Assembly: GCA_963514095.1 (NCBI GenBank)
Contig: OY741285.1
Span: 8,743,116-8,807,115 of the forward strand
Direction: 5' to 3'
Source of the DNA: Eutrigla gurnardus
Lineage: Eukaryota; Chordata; Actinopteri; Perciformes; Triglidae
DNA length: 64,000 bases
This document shows, one piece after another, positions 51,162 through 63,989 of the stretch. The notes beneath the pieces were generated by a model. It searched no databases. It saw only the letters and a list, made by a program, of their open reading frames with translations, and was not told where the DNA came from. Position 1 is the stretch's first letter. The number at the start of each line of letters is the position of its first letter. Made by a program: the position numbers and the translations under genes.

Positions 51162-52744
51162 TCAGCTCTCACAGAAGCCTGCAGTGGAAAGGAGAAAACA
51201 TTTTACTCACTAAGATCACGAAAACACGGTTATCCCACATCTCTTAAAATATGATAAAACTGTAATAATATTGGTGATATTAAGACTTTATTGCTGCTAA
51301 AATGGGTTTGTGAATATGTGCATCTTATCATAAACAAATGAGGACTTTTGGTGAACTCACCATTGTGATCAACACGTCTGTATTTGCCCAGCAGACAGAG
51401 ATCAGTCTTCTTCTGGATGACGAAGCGCTGGTCCTCCGCCCGCAGGCCGGCCGCATGACGAGAGAATATGAAGGAGTAGCTGTCCAGGCAAGTGCCGTCT
51501 GCGTCTACCAGTCTGCACGAGTAGTGGACGGCATAGTTTTCATAGTCGGTGTCAATCACCCAGTGTTCATCGTCTGAGAGCAGAGAGGGGACAGTTTGTT
51601 TTCTTACTTGCATGGAACGTGTGAGTCAAGCTTTTTTAGGTAACTTGGGTAATGTTATGCCATTGCCATTGATTGGTGTTTATCTCTCGTTCACATTGAT
51701 TATTTTCTACTCAAAGTGGACTTGAGCACTCTGTCAACCATTTATGCAAACGGAGGTTACAAATGTCAAGTCAACAGATCGGTATTGTGGGTAATACTAC
51801 AGTTCAGACCAAAAATGTAATTTCACGTAAAAACTAGACTGTATGCCACGTCAAAGTTACACTTAATGACATTAAGACATTAATGCTTACGAGACTTCCT
51901 CGTAAGCATTAGGTTTGATTAGTGCTGTGGGGTCAGGGTCACTAAGAACCAAATGCTGCAGTTGATGATTAAATCAAATCGACAGTCTGGAGTTCAACAA
52001 TCCCTACTGCAATGCCCTCTCAGCGACTCCCAAGTAACACCAAAAGCTTATGAGGTGCCTGTGCATACATATATGATATTCCCAAAATGTTCCAGGTAGA
52101 CCAGGTAGTGTTAAAGGTGTAAATGCTCCGTAACTTACTTCCGCTCTGCAGGTAAGATGCGGCTCCCCAGTACCTCATCCTGAACTTGGCGGGGTCAGCG
52201 GTTTCCTCAAAGGTGGCCATCATGTCGGCACACATTTCCCAATTGCTAGAGGTCAAAAGGGGGACATGGTGGTGACAATACAGAAGATGAGAGAGGAAGG
52301 AATCATACTAAGCATAGAATGTGTAGGAGGTTGCACTCACTTCAGGATGATAACTCTGCCCTTAGCAGTGGCAGTCATTTTGCCGTCCTCTTGGATAACA
52401 AAACGGGCCACAATGTTGTCGAGTAAGAACAAACCCTCTGGGTCCTTCTTTGCTACAGCATACCATTGCCCTGCATACTACGAGAAATAAATCCACATGT
52501 AAGTCCACTTCACTCCTCTGTGTTTTTCATTCAAAGTAAAAAAAGCATTCATATTCAGACTAGTAGTACACAAAGTCATATCGCCAAAACACCACAACAA
52601 AGAAGATCAAAATATCATCAAGCCAAATTTTTACCAACTCACCATTGTCCTGTTGAAGTTCTGCATGACCTGGATGTTGCTCACCTGGCAGTCCTGTGCC
52701 AAGGACAAAGCCAGGAGGCTGAGGGCCACAACGTACAGCAGCAT
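51162..52744 (-). CDS. rbp4: Retinol-binding protein 4 (plasma retinol carrier)
   Basis: Complete: five coding exons on the minus strand, 52744-52643, 52477-52341, 52245-52139, 51573-51361 and 51178-51162, giving 191 aa. RBP4 is a secreted lipocalin made mainly in liver. It carries all-trans-retinol in plasma, bound to transthyretin, and delivers it through STRA6 to the eye and other tissues. Residues 1-16 (MLLYVVALSLLALSLA) are a signal peptide. The mature protein begins QDCQVSNIQVMQNF. The lipocalin signature GQW is at residues 37-39 (YAGQWYAVAKKDPEGLFLLD). The barrel continues with KMTATAKGRVIILNNWEMC, FRMRYWGAASYLQSG and VIDTDYENYAVHYSC. The tail is KYRRVDHNG-FCES. The last exon encodes only the end (GFCES) in 17 nt, including the stop; I placed it by its acceptor and phase. 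A start at 52744 is required by the signal peptide. It converges with cep55 and diverges from pde6c. Confidence 0.97.
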
Positions 52745-52745
52745 T

Positions 52746-52939
52746 CTACGTTAGAGGAGAGAGGGGGAAAGGATTTTAGCAAAAGCACCCATTGTTAACC
52801 TTAAATTCATCCATTCCAAATTTAAAAACATTAAAAAACAAGTCCATTGTCAGTGCATACCTGTTACCTGTTACCAAAACAAAGTTGAGAGCTCACAGAG
52901 ATCCTCTGGTTCCCTGTCATAGTTGTGGCCTTTTATATA
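52746..52939 (-). promoter_or_regulatory. rbp4: rbp4 promoter TATA box, non-coding exon 1 and 5' UTR intron
   Basis: On the minus strand TATATAAAAG occupies 52939-52930. Initiation would be expected about 30 bp downstream, near 52900. The leader then meets donors around 52880-52859 (CAG|gtaaca or CAG|gtatgc) and is joined to the acceptor 'taacgtag' ending one base before the start codon. A strong TATA box fits a highly expressed liver gene. The exact donor is uncertain. Confidence 0.65.
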
Positions 52940-55375
52940 GCCGGCGAGTATTGCATAATGACTTCTGGAGATATATGCCCCTCCCCTGCTCTTCCCACAG
53001 CTAGCTCTCCTTCCATTGGACGAACATTTACATAACTGCTGGTCCCAGTCCTATTGATTTGTGTGTTCTGCACATTCGGCCCACCACCCCCCCCTCCGAA
53101 CCCCCTTTTAAAAATGCCTGTCAGAACTGAGGATTTCTTGGTCTTTACGAAAAACAGCTGCGAGCGAAGCCAAGAGGACCATCTGGAACAAGCTATACCC
53201 GCAAAGATGCAAACATACATTTGTCACACTCCAAGGTACACACACACATTAGGCAGAAAACTACGTTAAATGCGTTTGCATGCGTGGACAATAAAATGTT
53301 TGGGGAGGTACGCATGCTTCCCGGCAGCATCCGTCTGATTGCGTCATCTGTTGACTTGATTTTGCTATCAAAGGACTCTTTTTAGGCCTGTTTGTATGCG
53401 TGGTGGACAGAGTGCTCAAGTCCACTTTAAACATGAAATCTAATCAATGTGAGGGAGAGATAATCACATCTTCTCAAAGCACAAAGTCTGGAGTTTCAGT
53501 CAATGATGAGGGGATAATGTGAGTTTGCTAAACATGCTTACAAATGAGTCCAATAGAGCTTCTCAAGCCAAAGCAAATGGGTCCCATGATTATGTCGTCT
53601 CATGTGTACGAGGAGCTCTTTTCCTTTGAAAGAAAACATCCTGTTTTCCCAAAAACCTGGGTCAAACAGCTTGTGCCAGCTTTCTAACTTCAGGTCTGTG
53701 CAGTTGGGGAGTGCATCATTCACAGTACAAGCGAAGAGAAATATGGTAACTACTTCCCAAACACTGGGCCGTATTTCACCCGACTTAAATCCGCAGTGGC
53801 AGGCTTTTATACATTGATGCTGTTATTTTGCACCGAGATCATGTAGCCAGTCCTCCGAGGACTCGGTTGAATAAAAAGAGCACAGCACAGCCAAACATCT
53901 GCAGCTTGCATAACCAAAGGCCCTAGCCAGTGAAAAACAGCACAATCACTCATTTTCAGCAGAAATAATAGGAGCTGGAATTTGGCCAGAGGCAACATTT
54001 CATAATCGTGAAGATTGGCCAAGAAACTCTATACGTTACACAGCCAGGACTTTCTTTTTGGGGGGGCAGTGTAGGTAAATGTAATGTCATGCTTAAAGCA
54101 GGACCAGTTTCTTGTTATGATGGAGCGTGTAACTTAAGTAACTAGAACTCGATCCCCTACAAAAGTTGGGATTGAAGCAACCTTATTGCTAAATAGATTG
54201 TTATTGGACTTTTAAAGATGAAAATGTATGGAGTCTGCACTACACATAAAATACACATTTTATTCATTTGTTTCGCAAAATAATTACTTTTATTTATGAT
54301 TAAAAAGAAACATTTAAATACGTTTCGGGAAAATACACTCACTCTGTTAGGTCGCCTATTGGTGTGTTTAAAGCAACTGACTTAACTGAATCTTGAGAAA
54401 TGTAAAATGATCCAATGCTCGTTGTCACCACAAAAGGTCAGGAGGTTAAAAAACACACACAAAAGGAAATGTGTTAAAAATTAACGTAATCAGGAAAGAT
54501 ACAGATAAAATTGATTCCATTTATTTAGAAAACAAAATACCGGCTATCACAAATATGTCATTATTTATCTTATTCATCATTATATTTCTCTTGCTTCTGT
54601 CTCCCCGTTTTCTTCCCTCTTGCACATTAACACCCAACCATTTTCTCCCACTGTGACCCACCCTGCTGTAATTTGTTTCACTATTCAACACATCCCCACC
54701 CCACCTTCTGTAGTTCTCCCTTGATAAGCTTTGCCTTAACCCCCCCCCCCCCCCCCATTGCAAAAAATAGTGGGGTACTCCGTGTCTTGCCAGCCTGACA
54801 GCAGCCAACCAGACAGTTAATAATAGCCAGCCATCTTTGTTTAGGGCCTTTTCCCAGACATCTAAGTCCCACTAATTGGACAATTTCCAGTTCTAAGACT
54901 GATACCTGCATGATGATGGAGATTTAATTAAAACACAGAGCTGGGCTACTCACACATCTACCATTACCAGAGTGGCTTTGAACCCATCACAGTCAGTGCA
55001 TCCAGAACAGTCATACCTAGTGCAGTGTGACTCCTGTAAGTCTCCTGCTTGCTCAAATGAATATGAGATTTACTGGTGTGAGTCCAGTCACTGGTTTAGA
55101 AAAACACCTGGGCATGGAGCAACTCTTGAGGTGCTCTCAAGCGAGTCCCAGCATTTTAGCAGCCAGTGGTTGGACAAAGTGTCTCTACAAGGTGTCACCT
55201 CCTCAGTCATAGGGATAACTAAAGGGACTGGTAATACAAACATATATACAACGTTGTGTCCTCTAGTTAGGAAAGGATTTGATGAGCCAAGTCTAGCCAA
55301 GTCCTTTCTCATCCTCCCCTCCCCCAGCCAGCCTGCCATTTGACCTGAGAAAAGTCCCACTCTCTCCTGCGTTGC
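52940..55375. other. Intergenic spacer between rbp4 and pde6c (divergent)
   Basis: No gene was recognised. It contains a C-rich stretch near 53081-53106 and a run of 17 C at 54740-54756. Both genes' upstream control regions must lie here, but I can name no element with confidence. Confidence 0.5.
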
Positions 55376-55689
55376 CCGATATAAAATGATCAGCGTTGGG
55401 ATTTGCGGGATCAGGACGCTTAGAGCTGGGGTTTTAATGTCATGACGTCACATTAATTAGCGGCCACTTTGATCCTGTCAGCCTCTAAGCCGCGTTCTGT
55501 CTTATTCTGTCTGTCGGCGGACGCGGGACGTGTCACTGACTCCCTCGGGGACCGCGGAGGAGAATGCCACTGGTCCACCCGAGTCTGTAGGCCACAGCAC
55601 AGCTTCCCTCTCTGGCTTTACAGCATCCCCGCAGGTGGACGGGAATATACAAAAACACATCTAAAGAGTAGGCCTCCTCAGAGTTCAAG
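55376..55689 (+). promoter_or_regulatory. pde6c: pde6c upstream region and 5' UTR
   Basis: A TATA-like 'gatataaaatga' is at about 55378-55389, and a perfect CRE palindrome TGACGTCA is at 55443-55450 beside 'cattaattagcgg'. If the TATA-like site is used, the leader would be about 270 nt and unspliced. The CRE would then lie downstream of the start site. An alternative TATA-less start downstream is equally possible. No exact CRX core (TAATCC) was identified. Confidence 0.35.
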
Positions 55690-58600
55690 ATGGCAGACAA
55701 GGACAGCGTGGAGAAGTACCTGGAGAACAACCCGCAGTTCGCCAAAGAGTACTTCGATAAGAAGTTGCGCGCCGAAGCGCTGACCGCCGCCTTCTCCGCG
55801 CCCCTCGAAGTCAAAGACACCGCTTCCTTCAAGGATGTAAGCTCCGTGCAAGAGGCCGCCATCATCTTCGAGCTGGTTACAGAGTTGCAGAAAGAGGGGA
55901 AAATGGAGGAGTCCCTTCACAAAGTCCTCCAAAGGGTCGCCCTGATTTTGCAGGCCGACAGGGTCGGTTTTTACTTGAACCGGGCGAGAAACGGAATACC
56001 CGAGCTGGCCACTTGCCTATTCGACGTGACTCCGACATCCAAATTCGAGTCAAACATTGTCCATCCGCAGGGTGAAATCGTGTTCCCTTTCGACATGGGC
56101 ATCGTCGGCTACACCGCCACTTCCAAAAAGCCCCAGAACATTCCCGACGTCTCAAAGGTGAGAAGTACCCGCGCTTTGTAGCGCACGCGCTCTCCGAGAG
56201 AGTTGAGACGACAGAAGCTGTCAAAAAATGTTTATGGCTAAGTTTCCTTCTTTCTACGATATTATTAGTGAACATTACGTCCTTTGCCTTCTTGATTATT
56301 TGTATGGGTTTAGTAGTAGACTATAATTTAATTACCATCACACTTGTTTCTATTCAGACAAAACAGAAATCATTTAGCATTTTGGTTTACCGATATGTAT
56401 TTGTAGCCTGACATAGAATACAATCCTCCCTTGCTATTGTTGCTTTGGCAGTCAAAAGCTTCCTGATAGCAAAATATATAAGTGCAACTCTAATGTCAAA
56501 ATTAGTGATAAAACATGATTGAAGAATGATGAACACATTTTTTTCCGAAATTCTGCAGATATCAGAACATCTTCTTTTTAGATTATGATCATGTTTCTGT
56601 GCCTACTCGCCCTTTTAGGCATCAGTTGGATAATCATAATAATCCTCTGAATAAAAGTATTATATTATATATATACTGACGCAACTTGTCTACTGACAAA
56701 CACGAATGTAGCCATAATATCTTCTGCTGAATTCAATTACTGAATAAACGATCAATTGCAGTTTATTCATTTAAAAGTGAGATCAGACAGCATGCTGCTC
56801 TCTATTTGGGGGGGAAAAAAGTAAATGTTAGGTACGTTATGAATATGAATCTTTCAATACTGAACTGCAAAGAATGAAAGGAATAGTTTAGCTGTGAAAG
56901 TGTTGTTGTACATCAGTGTTTTAATATCCACCTGGATTCAACCAAACCTGTCTTTTCTTTTTCCCGATACAGAATCCAAAGTTCTGTGACTTTGTGGACA
57001 AACAGACTGGATACCAGACTAAATGCATGCTCTCGTTCCCTCTGATGGCTGATAAAGAGTGCCTTGGAGTCGTCGTCGCACTAAACAAAATAGGAGCTGA
57101 CACATTCACTGTAGAGGATGAGAAGGTAAGAATACACACTTAAACACGTTTCCATAGTGATTTACTAAGCGGTTTCATGAACCCGAACTTGAAATGCACG
57201 ATATTTTGCAAGGAATGTCTGCTACTTCATAAATAGCCTGTCCTGTTCCATTTGAGAATATGCAAATATTGATTACTGTAATTACATCTCACCAGTAGGG
57301 TGTCAAACCCTCCAATTATGTCAGTGGGAGCCAATCAGACACGACTGACTTGATTTGTGGTTTTTGAACATTCGACTTGAATAAAGGTACGGTGACTTAA
57401 CTGGGAATAATGTTATCTTTCGAGCCTCTTTCAATAAAAGCAGAAGAAGAAGAAGAAGCGGTAAACTCACAGGAGGCACGATTCCATAAAGAATGAAATG
57501 GGTTTTACAGACTTTCCAGAGTTGAATAAAGAGGCTAAAGAGGGCACCGGCAGAAATGATGCACAGGGCGCATGCTTTAACGGCGCATGCTTTAATGCGG
57601 AGGTGCATTATAATGTCTGATATATCTGTATTCTTTGTGCACAGTTTTTTTCTCTTTGTCTTTACATATGATCTCCTCAAAGGTTTTGTTCATATAATGG
57701 GGGTGTTATATATATTTGTACCCATGTTCACAATGTGTGTAATTTGAGACCTGAAGTTTAACTCTCAAGAAAGAGTTATGTTTAAGTCAGTGTTTTACAT
57801 AATCAAATTTGAATTCTAAGGATATATACTCGAATACACATCATGGTATTCCTACACAGTTCACTTTATATGACAAAATCACACCCTTCCTGTGGGAAAT
57901 GCAGCCAAATGCAGCCATACTTCACATCTGCCACAGTCTTAAATCTGCTGTTGTGTACTAATGAGACCTTTAATCTCATTTGGTCCTTAGCTTTTCCACA
58001 AGTACATGAACTTTGCCCAGGTCATCAGCCTGCAGCATTTTACAGCCTACATGTTCAACGTGGAGTCCAGAAGGAGTCAGGTAAACTGCATCTCTCATCA
58101 TAAGGCATTGATGGCCCCTGTTAGTCTGTGTTTCTAATGCACCGAACAGAGCACACATTTAATGACCCACATTCATTCATAGCCGCTCTTTCCCTTATAG
58201 GTGCTGCTCTGGTCGGCCAGTAAAGTGTTTGAGGAGTTGACGGACATTGAGAGACAGTTTCACAAAGCGCTCTACACTGTAAGGACCTATCTAAATTGTG
58301 AACGATACTCAGTGGGCCTGTTGGACATGACCAAAGAGAAGGTTGGTCTTGCAAAAAAGATGCAATTTTTCACACAGGATTGAATAGATAGCATTAATGG
58401 CTTTGGGCATAAATAACTTTTATTGTCTGTGTGTGTTTTTTTTTCCTTCCCCTGCAGGAATTCTATGATGAATGGCCAGTGAAACTGGGAGATGTGGAAC
58501 CCTATAAAGGACCAAAAACACCAGACGGCAGGGTGAGAAACAAATTTTTCTCCTTGTCGATTTCTGTTGTTTTATGACATGTATTGCTTTAAATCCAGCT

Positions 58601-61600
58601 CTGTTGTCTAAGGTGAGGGTGAATCGATATTTTCTAACACGCTTCTGGTTTTAATACAGGAAGTCATCTTTTACAAGATCATTGACTACCTGCTGGAAGC
58701 CAAAGAAGAAATCAAAGTCATCCCGTAAGCAGCTACACATCCGATCAATCAAATACAATGCATTTCAAAAACACAGCAAAGAAAAACCCCAGAACAAATT
58801 CAGTCATCAAAAAATTGAAGAACATTTTTAATTTTCTTATTTCAAAATAATAGTCCTGAATAACTTGATCACTCAACTGCATGTATCTCCCTTTCACACT
58901 TTTTCAGTGGCCCGCCTGCAGATCACTGGGCTCTAGTTAGCGGCCTTCCGACCTACGTTGCAGAGAATGGCTTCGTAAGTCTCCCACTGTTGCTGCAGCC
59001 CAATTTATTATGAGGATCACAAGGCTTATAAAAGCATGAAATCATATCAACGTCTAATACAAAAATATACACACGCAGAAGACAATTATCAGTTGGAATA
59101 CTGTACATGAAGTGACTTTGTGAAGTATCATTTGAAAATCATGCGACTAAAATACCATTACGTAAATTCAACTTAAACAAATTAAGCTGAGACAGTACAG
59201 ACAATACACACAGCAAAGTGTGAAAAGACTCTGACGTTTTTCACGTTTCTCTGTAGATCTGCAACATGATGAACGTGGCTGCAGATGATTTCTTCACTTT
59301 CCAGGTGAGCAGACTTTTACTGTCCGTCCGCATGAAGGACACGCCCATCCTGTAAAATATGCAGGTTTTTATATCGTGCAGTTTTAACTTGTTTTCCCAT
59401 TTCAATGTCAGAAAGAGGCTGTGGACGACACGGGTTTCGTCATCAAGAACGTTTTGTCGCTGCCGATTGTCAACAAGAAGGAAGAAATCGTGGGCATCGC
59501 CACTTTCTACAACAGGAAAGACGGCAGGCCATTCGATGAATACGACGAGCAGATCACTGAGGTCAGCACCACGCATTCTCTCTCTCTCTTCTCACTTCCC
59601 GTCACCACCATAAAGCACGTCCCATTTGCATACATTTGCATGTAAATGAAGAAAAAAGACAAACAACGGTAACTTCCCTATGCGAGTGTGCCGTAGCACC
59701 AATCAAGTGAAGAAAATGATTTTGAAATAGTTGCCACCCAGTGCATTAATTAGCTCCGCTTAAGGGATAATAACAGTAATTAGAAGTAAACCAGGGTGAT
59801 ACAAGGGGGGAAGGCTCAGTTGCTGCTTCTTTTCCTCTCATTCTCACTCTTCATTGCTCGTGCCAGGCCCTGACACAGTTCCTGGGCTGGTCGGTGCTGG
59901 TGTGCGACACCTATGACAAGCTGAACCGTATGGAGTACAGGAAAGACATCGCCCAGGAGATGCTCCTGTGCCAGACGATGTGCACCAAAACCGAGCTGCA
60001 GTCCATTCTGGTCAGTATCACACGCACCACACTTTCTCTCCACAAGTCTAGCGGTCCTCCAATAGGAGCTATAGGAGAGCTAGGAGAAGGTGTGATATTT
60101 TTCTGCTTTTCATTGCCAATGTGAGCGATGGGAGCATGATCATGGTTTCAGCTTGAACACCATCGTAACTTATCGCTCTCTCTTGTCGAACCAGAACACC
60201 AATGAGAAGTTTGACGCGGAGCCCGAAGACTGCGACCAGAAAGAGATGTACAAACTGTTGGTATGTTCCTCCAATCAAATGAAACACTCTACAATTATTC
60301 TATTAGTCACTTATCAAAGTATAAATGTATGAATACGATTATGAATTTGCATATTCCTTCATATTCCCTGTTGGACTATTGGATGATTCATGTTGTGTTT
60401 TCGTTCAGAGAGCAACCTGCCCGGTAGCTGACAATGTCAACGGAGAGAATCTGTACCTGTTCTCCTTCAGCGACTTCCCCGTCACAGAGTTCGACCTCAT
60501 CAAAGCCGGCATTCGCATGTTCTTTGAGCTTGGAGTCATTGAAAAGTTTAAAGTTCCCGCAGAGGTGAGTCATGTACTCAGGCACTCACTTGGATTTTTC
60601 TGCCCTGAACAGAATCGAGAGTTTCTAGCACTGCGTACTTTCCTTAGTATCTGGAGAGTGATATGTGATATAATTCTGTGCATAGGGCTCATTATTTTCT
60701 TTTGTTCCCCCCAGAAGTTTGGGATTTGACTTTAAGTTTAAAATACATTTAAAAAAAAAACCCTGAAGGTTTAAAGATCTTTTAAATGCAAATATATAAT
60801 CCATGTGAATCATCACACCCGCTCTCTCACCCTCTCAGACGCTGACCAAGTGGATGTACACAGTGAGGAAGGGTTACCGTAGCATCACCTACCACAACTG
60901 GAGGCACGGCTTCAACGTAGGCCACACCATGTTCTGCCTGCTGCAGGTAACGCCTCAACAACATCACAACAACACACAAAATGAAACACAATACACGTGG
61001 TGATGGTTTAACAGGCTAGGATTTAACAATAACGTCTGAACCACCTATATAGGCTCGTAACATCTTTTATTTCATCATTAAGCTAATTGAACCAATGCGG
61101 ATACAATATTGTCCACATTTCATATTTATTATTATATGACAGCATCACAGAGTGATGAGAATAAAATTCTACATTTAAATGGTCTAGAAACAGGCTACAC
61201 ATGAGAACACAATTTTCTTTTTTTTCATCACGGTTTGAACAGTTCATGCGTTTTATAGGTGCTCACAATCTGTATCCACTCACCGAAAACACCTGCACGT
61301 AATAATCCATGATTTGCCTCTTCTGCTTGCAGACAGGAAGGCTGAGGAAGTATTACTCCGATCTGGATGCCTTCGCCATGGTGGCTGCTGCTTTCTGCCA
61401 CGACATCGACCACAGAGGAACCAACAACCTCTACCAGACAAAGCAAGTCAAAAGTAGATCGCTTTCTCTATCTGTGCTTTGGAAGCATGTGGATGCGTTT
61501 AACCGGTGTCCTTTTCCTTTTTTTTGTAGGAGTGGATCTCCCTTGGCTAAACTTCATGGCTCCTCCATCATGGAGAGGCACCATTTGGAGTACAGCAAGA

Positions 61601-63989
61601 CACTCATGGGTGAAGATGTACGAAACATTACTAGACAGCACATTTAAAAATGTTAGACTAAATTGTGAGAAACACATCTTGACCACTCTTCATTGTCTCT
61701 CTCAGAGCTTGAACATCTTCTGCAACCTCCAGAAGCAGCAGTTTAAGAACGTGCAGCACTTGTTTGATGTCTGCATCATCGCCACTGATCTGGCCCTTTA
61801 CTTCAAGTAGGTCGCTCCCATTGCTGCTGCCGATCAATGTGCTTTTGACTGGCTCAGTAGGTTTCCCAGAATCAATTTGTGTATCTGTGTAGTTCAGTTG
61901 GTCCGGCTGACTGTCTGCTATCTCATTACGCAGAAAGAGAACCATGTTCCAAAACATTGTGAATGCCACGGAGCCGATGCCAGATGAAAAGGAAGCCATT
62001 GCCTATATTTCCAACAACCCCACCAGGAAGGAAATCGTGATGTACGTACCAGATTAGAGCCCACTATGATACATCTGTTCAGTTTACTTTGAAGTGTGTT
62101 TGTTGCGAGGATGTCTGAAAACCGCAGACCCTTGCAACACCAGGTAACAGGGTGTCATCTTGTCATCATTGACTCTCTGTCTGTGTCTCACCTCCAGGGC
62201 CATGATGATGACGGGTTGTGACTTGTCAGCTATCACCAAACCCTGGGAGGTGCAGAGCAAGGTGGGTGGCCTTCAATGCCTTCGTGAGGGCTGATAAAAA
62301 ATATATATCCTGATGTCATTCATGTCAGTTTGTTCTGCTAATCTAAGTCTTTGACTTAAATGTGTTATTTATCATTTCAGATTTATTACACAAACAAAAT
62401 ATAATAGGCTGCAGTTATTTTCCTTTTGAATAAATTAGGAAAGTAAAAAGCAATGGCTACAAATAGGCCAGTCTTTCTTGTTTTAGAGATCAAATGCTAA
62501 ATGTTTTTGGTCATTAAAAATGCCTGAAAATAATCCTCACAAGAAAAAAGAATGCCTTGAAAGTGAAAAGTGTTGACTTCCTTTTTTTGCTACTTATTGG
62601 CAATTATTTCCTCCATGTGTTTGTTTCCCCTCGCATCATTCCCTGTTCCTTGTCTGTTCCTCGCCAGGTGGCCCTGATGGTCGCCGCTGAATTCTGGGAA
62701 CAGGGAGATTTGGAGCGATCTGTTTTGGACCAACAACCCATTGTAAGGGTCACGCCCCTCTTATACCATCTCTTCCTTTAACATTAAGATTGTTTTTGTA
62801 TATTATAGTTTTTATCATAGGTTTCTCAGGATTTGTATCTGAAACTCTTCCCTTTGTTTCTCTCAGCCCATGATGGACAGAAACTGTGCCGAGCAGCTAC
62901 CCAAGATGCAGTGCGGCTTCATCGACTTTGTGTGCTCATTCGTGTACAAGGTAACGAACAGCTCTTACACTGCACCGTGGAAATAAATTGAGGAATGTGC
63001 TTATTCTAAATAACGATGGGGAGATGATGGTTTCAAGATGGATCTGAAGGCATGAAAAAAGACAGATATGCATTGTGCAAGAAGGGAGTTTGGCCTGTGC
63101 TCTGTGTTGCAACAATTCATCTGTAACTGCTGGAATTAAAACACAGCCATCGTCTAGGAGGGGCATAAAGATTGAGTCCTGCTTGATTTAGTTGCATTCA
63201 TTCCATTTTGAGACTTTCATAGACCTCAAGCTTTACGAAAGTAAACTATAAGTATCTAAATCAAGTCATTAACCTTACTCCCAAGGCCCTGTTTAAAGGT
63301 TAGACTTCTATTTTTAGGCAATAACATTGATTTTCATCCTCACCTGTGCAATCTGTAAAGAGTCCTGTGTAAAATTGTTGTTAAGACAATGTCAGAAAGG
63401 TATATTCAACTCCCGAACGGCATGAACACTAGATCCATACTGCAGTCAAATTTAAAAAAGATCAACGTTCCTACAGTACATTTCTATTTCTATCACAATA
63501 ATATTAGCGTTACAGAGGTGTTAGTGTAGCTTCAACCACCTGAAGTTGGATAACGTGATGTATAGAGATGAAACTGTTGAACCCAGCTGGCCCCAAGAGG
63601 AATGTTAGCTAGCTGTTAGTCAGTCTGTCAGGGGTCATGGTATTTGGACAAGAACACACACATCCATATAAATAAGCATGTGCTAGTCGTCCCTGCAGAC
63701 ATCTGGTCTAAGAGGCTTATCGTGTATTTGCAACACCAACATTCAACTTCTTGTCAATTCTCCTCCCCCCCCCTGTGCATCCCGCCACGTGAACAACATG
63801 CACTTACACCCTGTGTGTTTTCTGACATTTATCAGGAGTTCTCCAGGTTCCACAAAGAGATCACGCCCATGTTTGACGGCCTGAACAACAACAGGTCACA
63901 CTGGAACGATCAGGCTCAGGTATACAATGCGAAGATGAAGGTCATTGAGGATGCGAAGAAGAAACTGGAAGAAGATGAAGCCAAGAAAG
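55690..63989 (+). CDS. pde6c: Cone photoreceptor cGMP phosphodiesterase alpha' subunit (3'-truncated by window edge)
   Basis: 21 coding exons, 838 aa visible (human 858): 55690-56157, 56973-57125, 57991-58080, 58201-58341, 58458-58532, 58660-58724, 58908-58974, 59257-59304, 59412-59561, 59867-60010, 60195-60260, 60409-60564, 60839-60946, 61333-61442, 61530-61617, 61706-61806, 61934-62041, 62198-62261, 62668-62742, 62867-62950, 63836-63989. All junctions keep phase. The enzyme hydrolyses cGMP in cone outer segments when cone transducin relieves the inhibitory gamma subunit, which closes CNG channels. GAF-A spans ~75-225 and GAF-B ~255-430. The catalytic domain spans ~545-790 with metal-binding HNWRH (560-564) and HDIDH (600-604), then GTNNLYQTKSGSPLAKLHGS and IMERHHLEYSKTLMGED. 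The C-terminus becomes lysine-rich (KVIEDAKKKLEEDEAKK). The final exon, with the expected CaaX prenylation motif, lies beyond 64000. 'Cone' rather than rod paralog is supported by the CEP55-RBP4 neighbourhood and the sequence. Intron 14 is GC-AG. Confidence 0.96.

Noticed and set aside
51338..51577. 79-codon plus-strand frame
   Set aside because: It is the antisense shadow of rbp4 exon 4, whose minus-strand translation is unmistakable.
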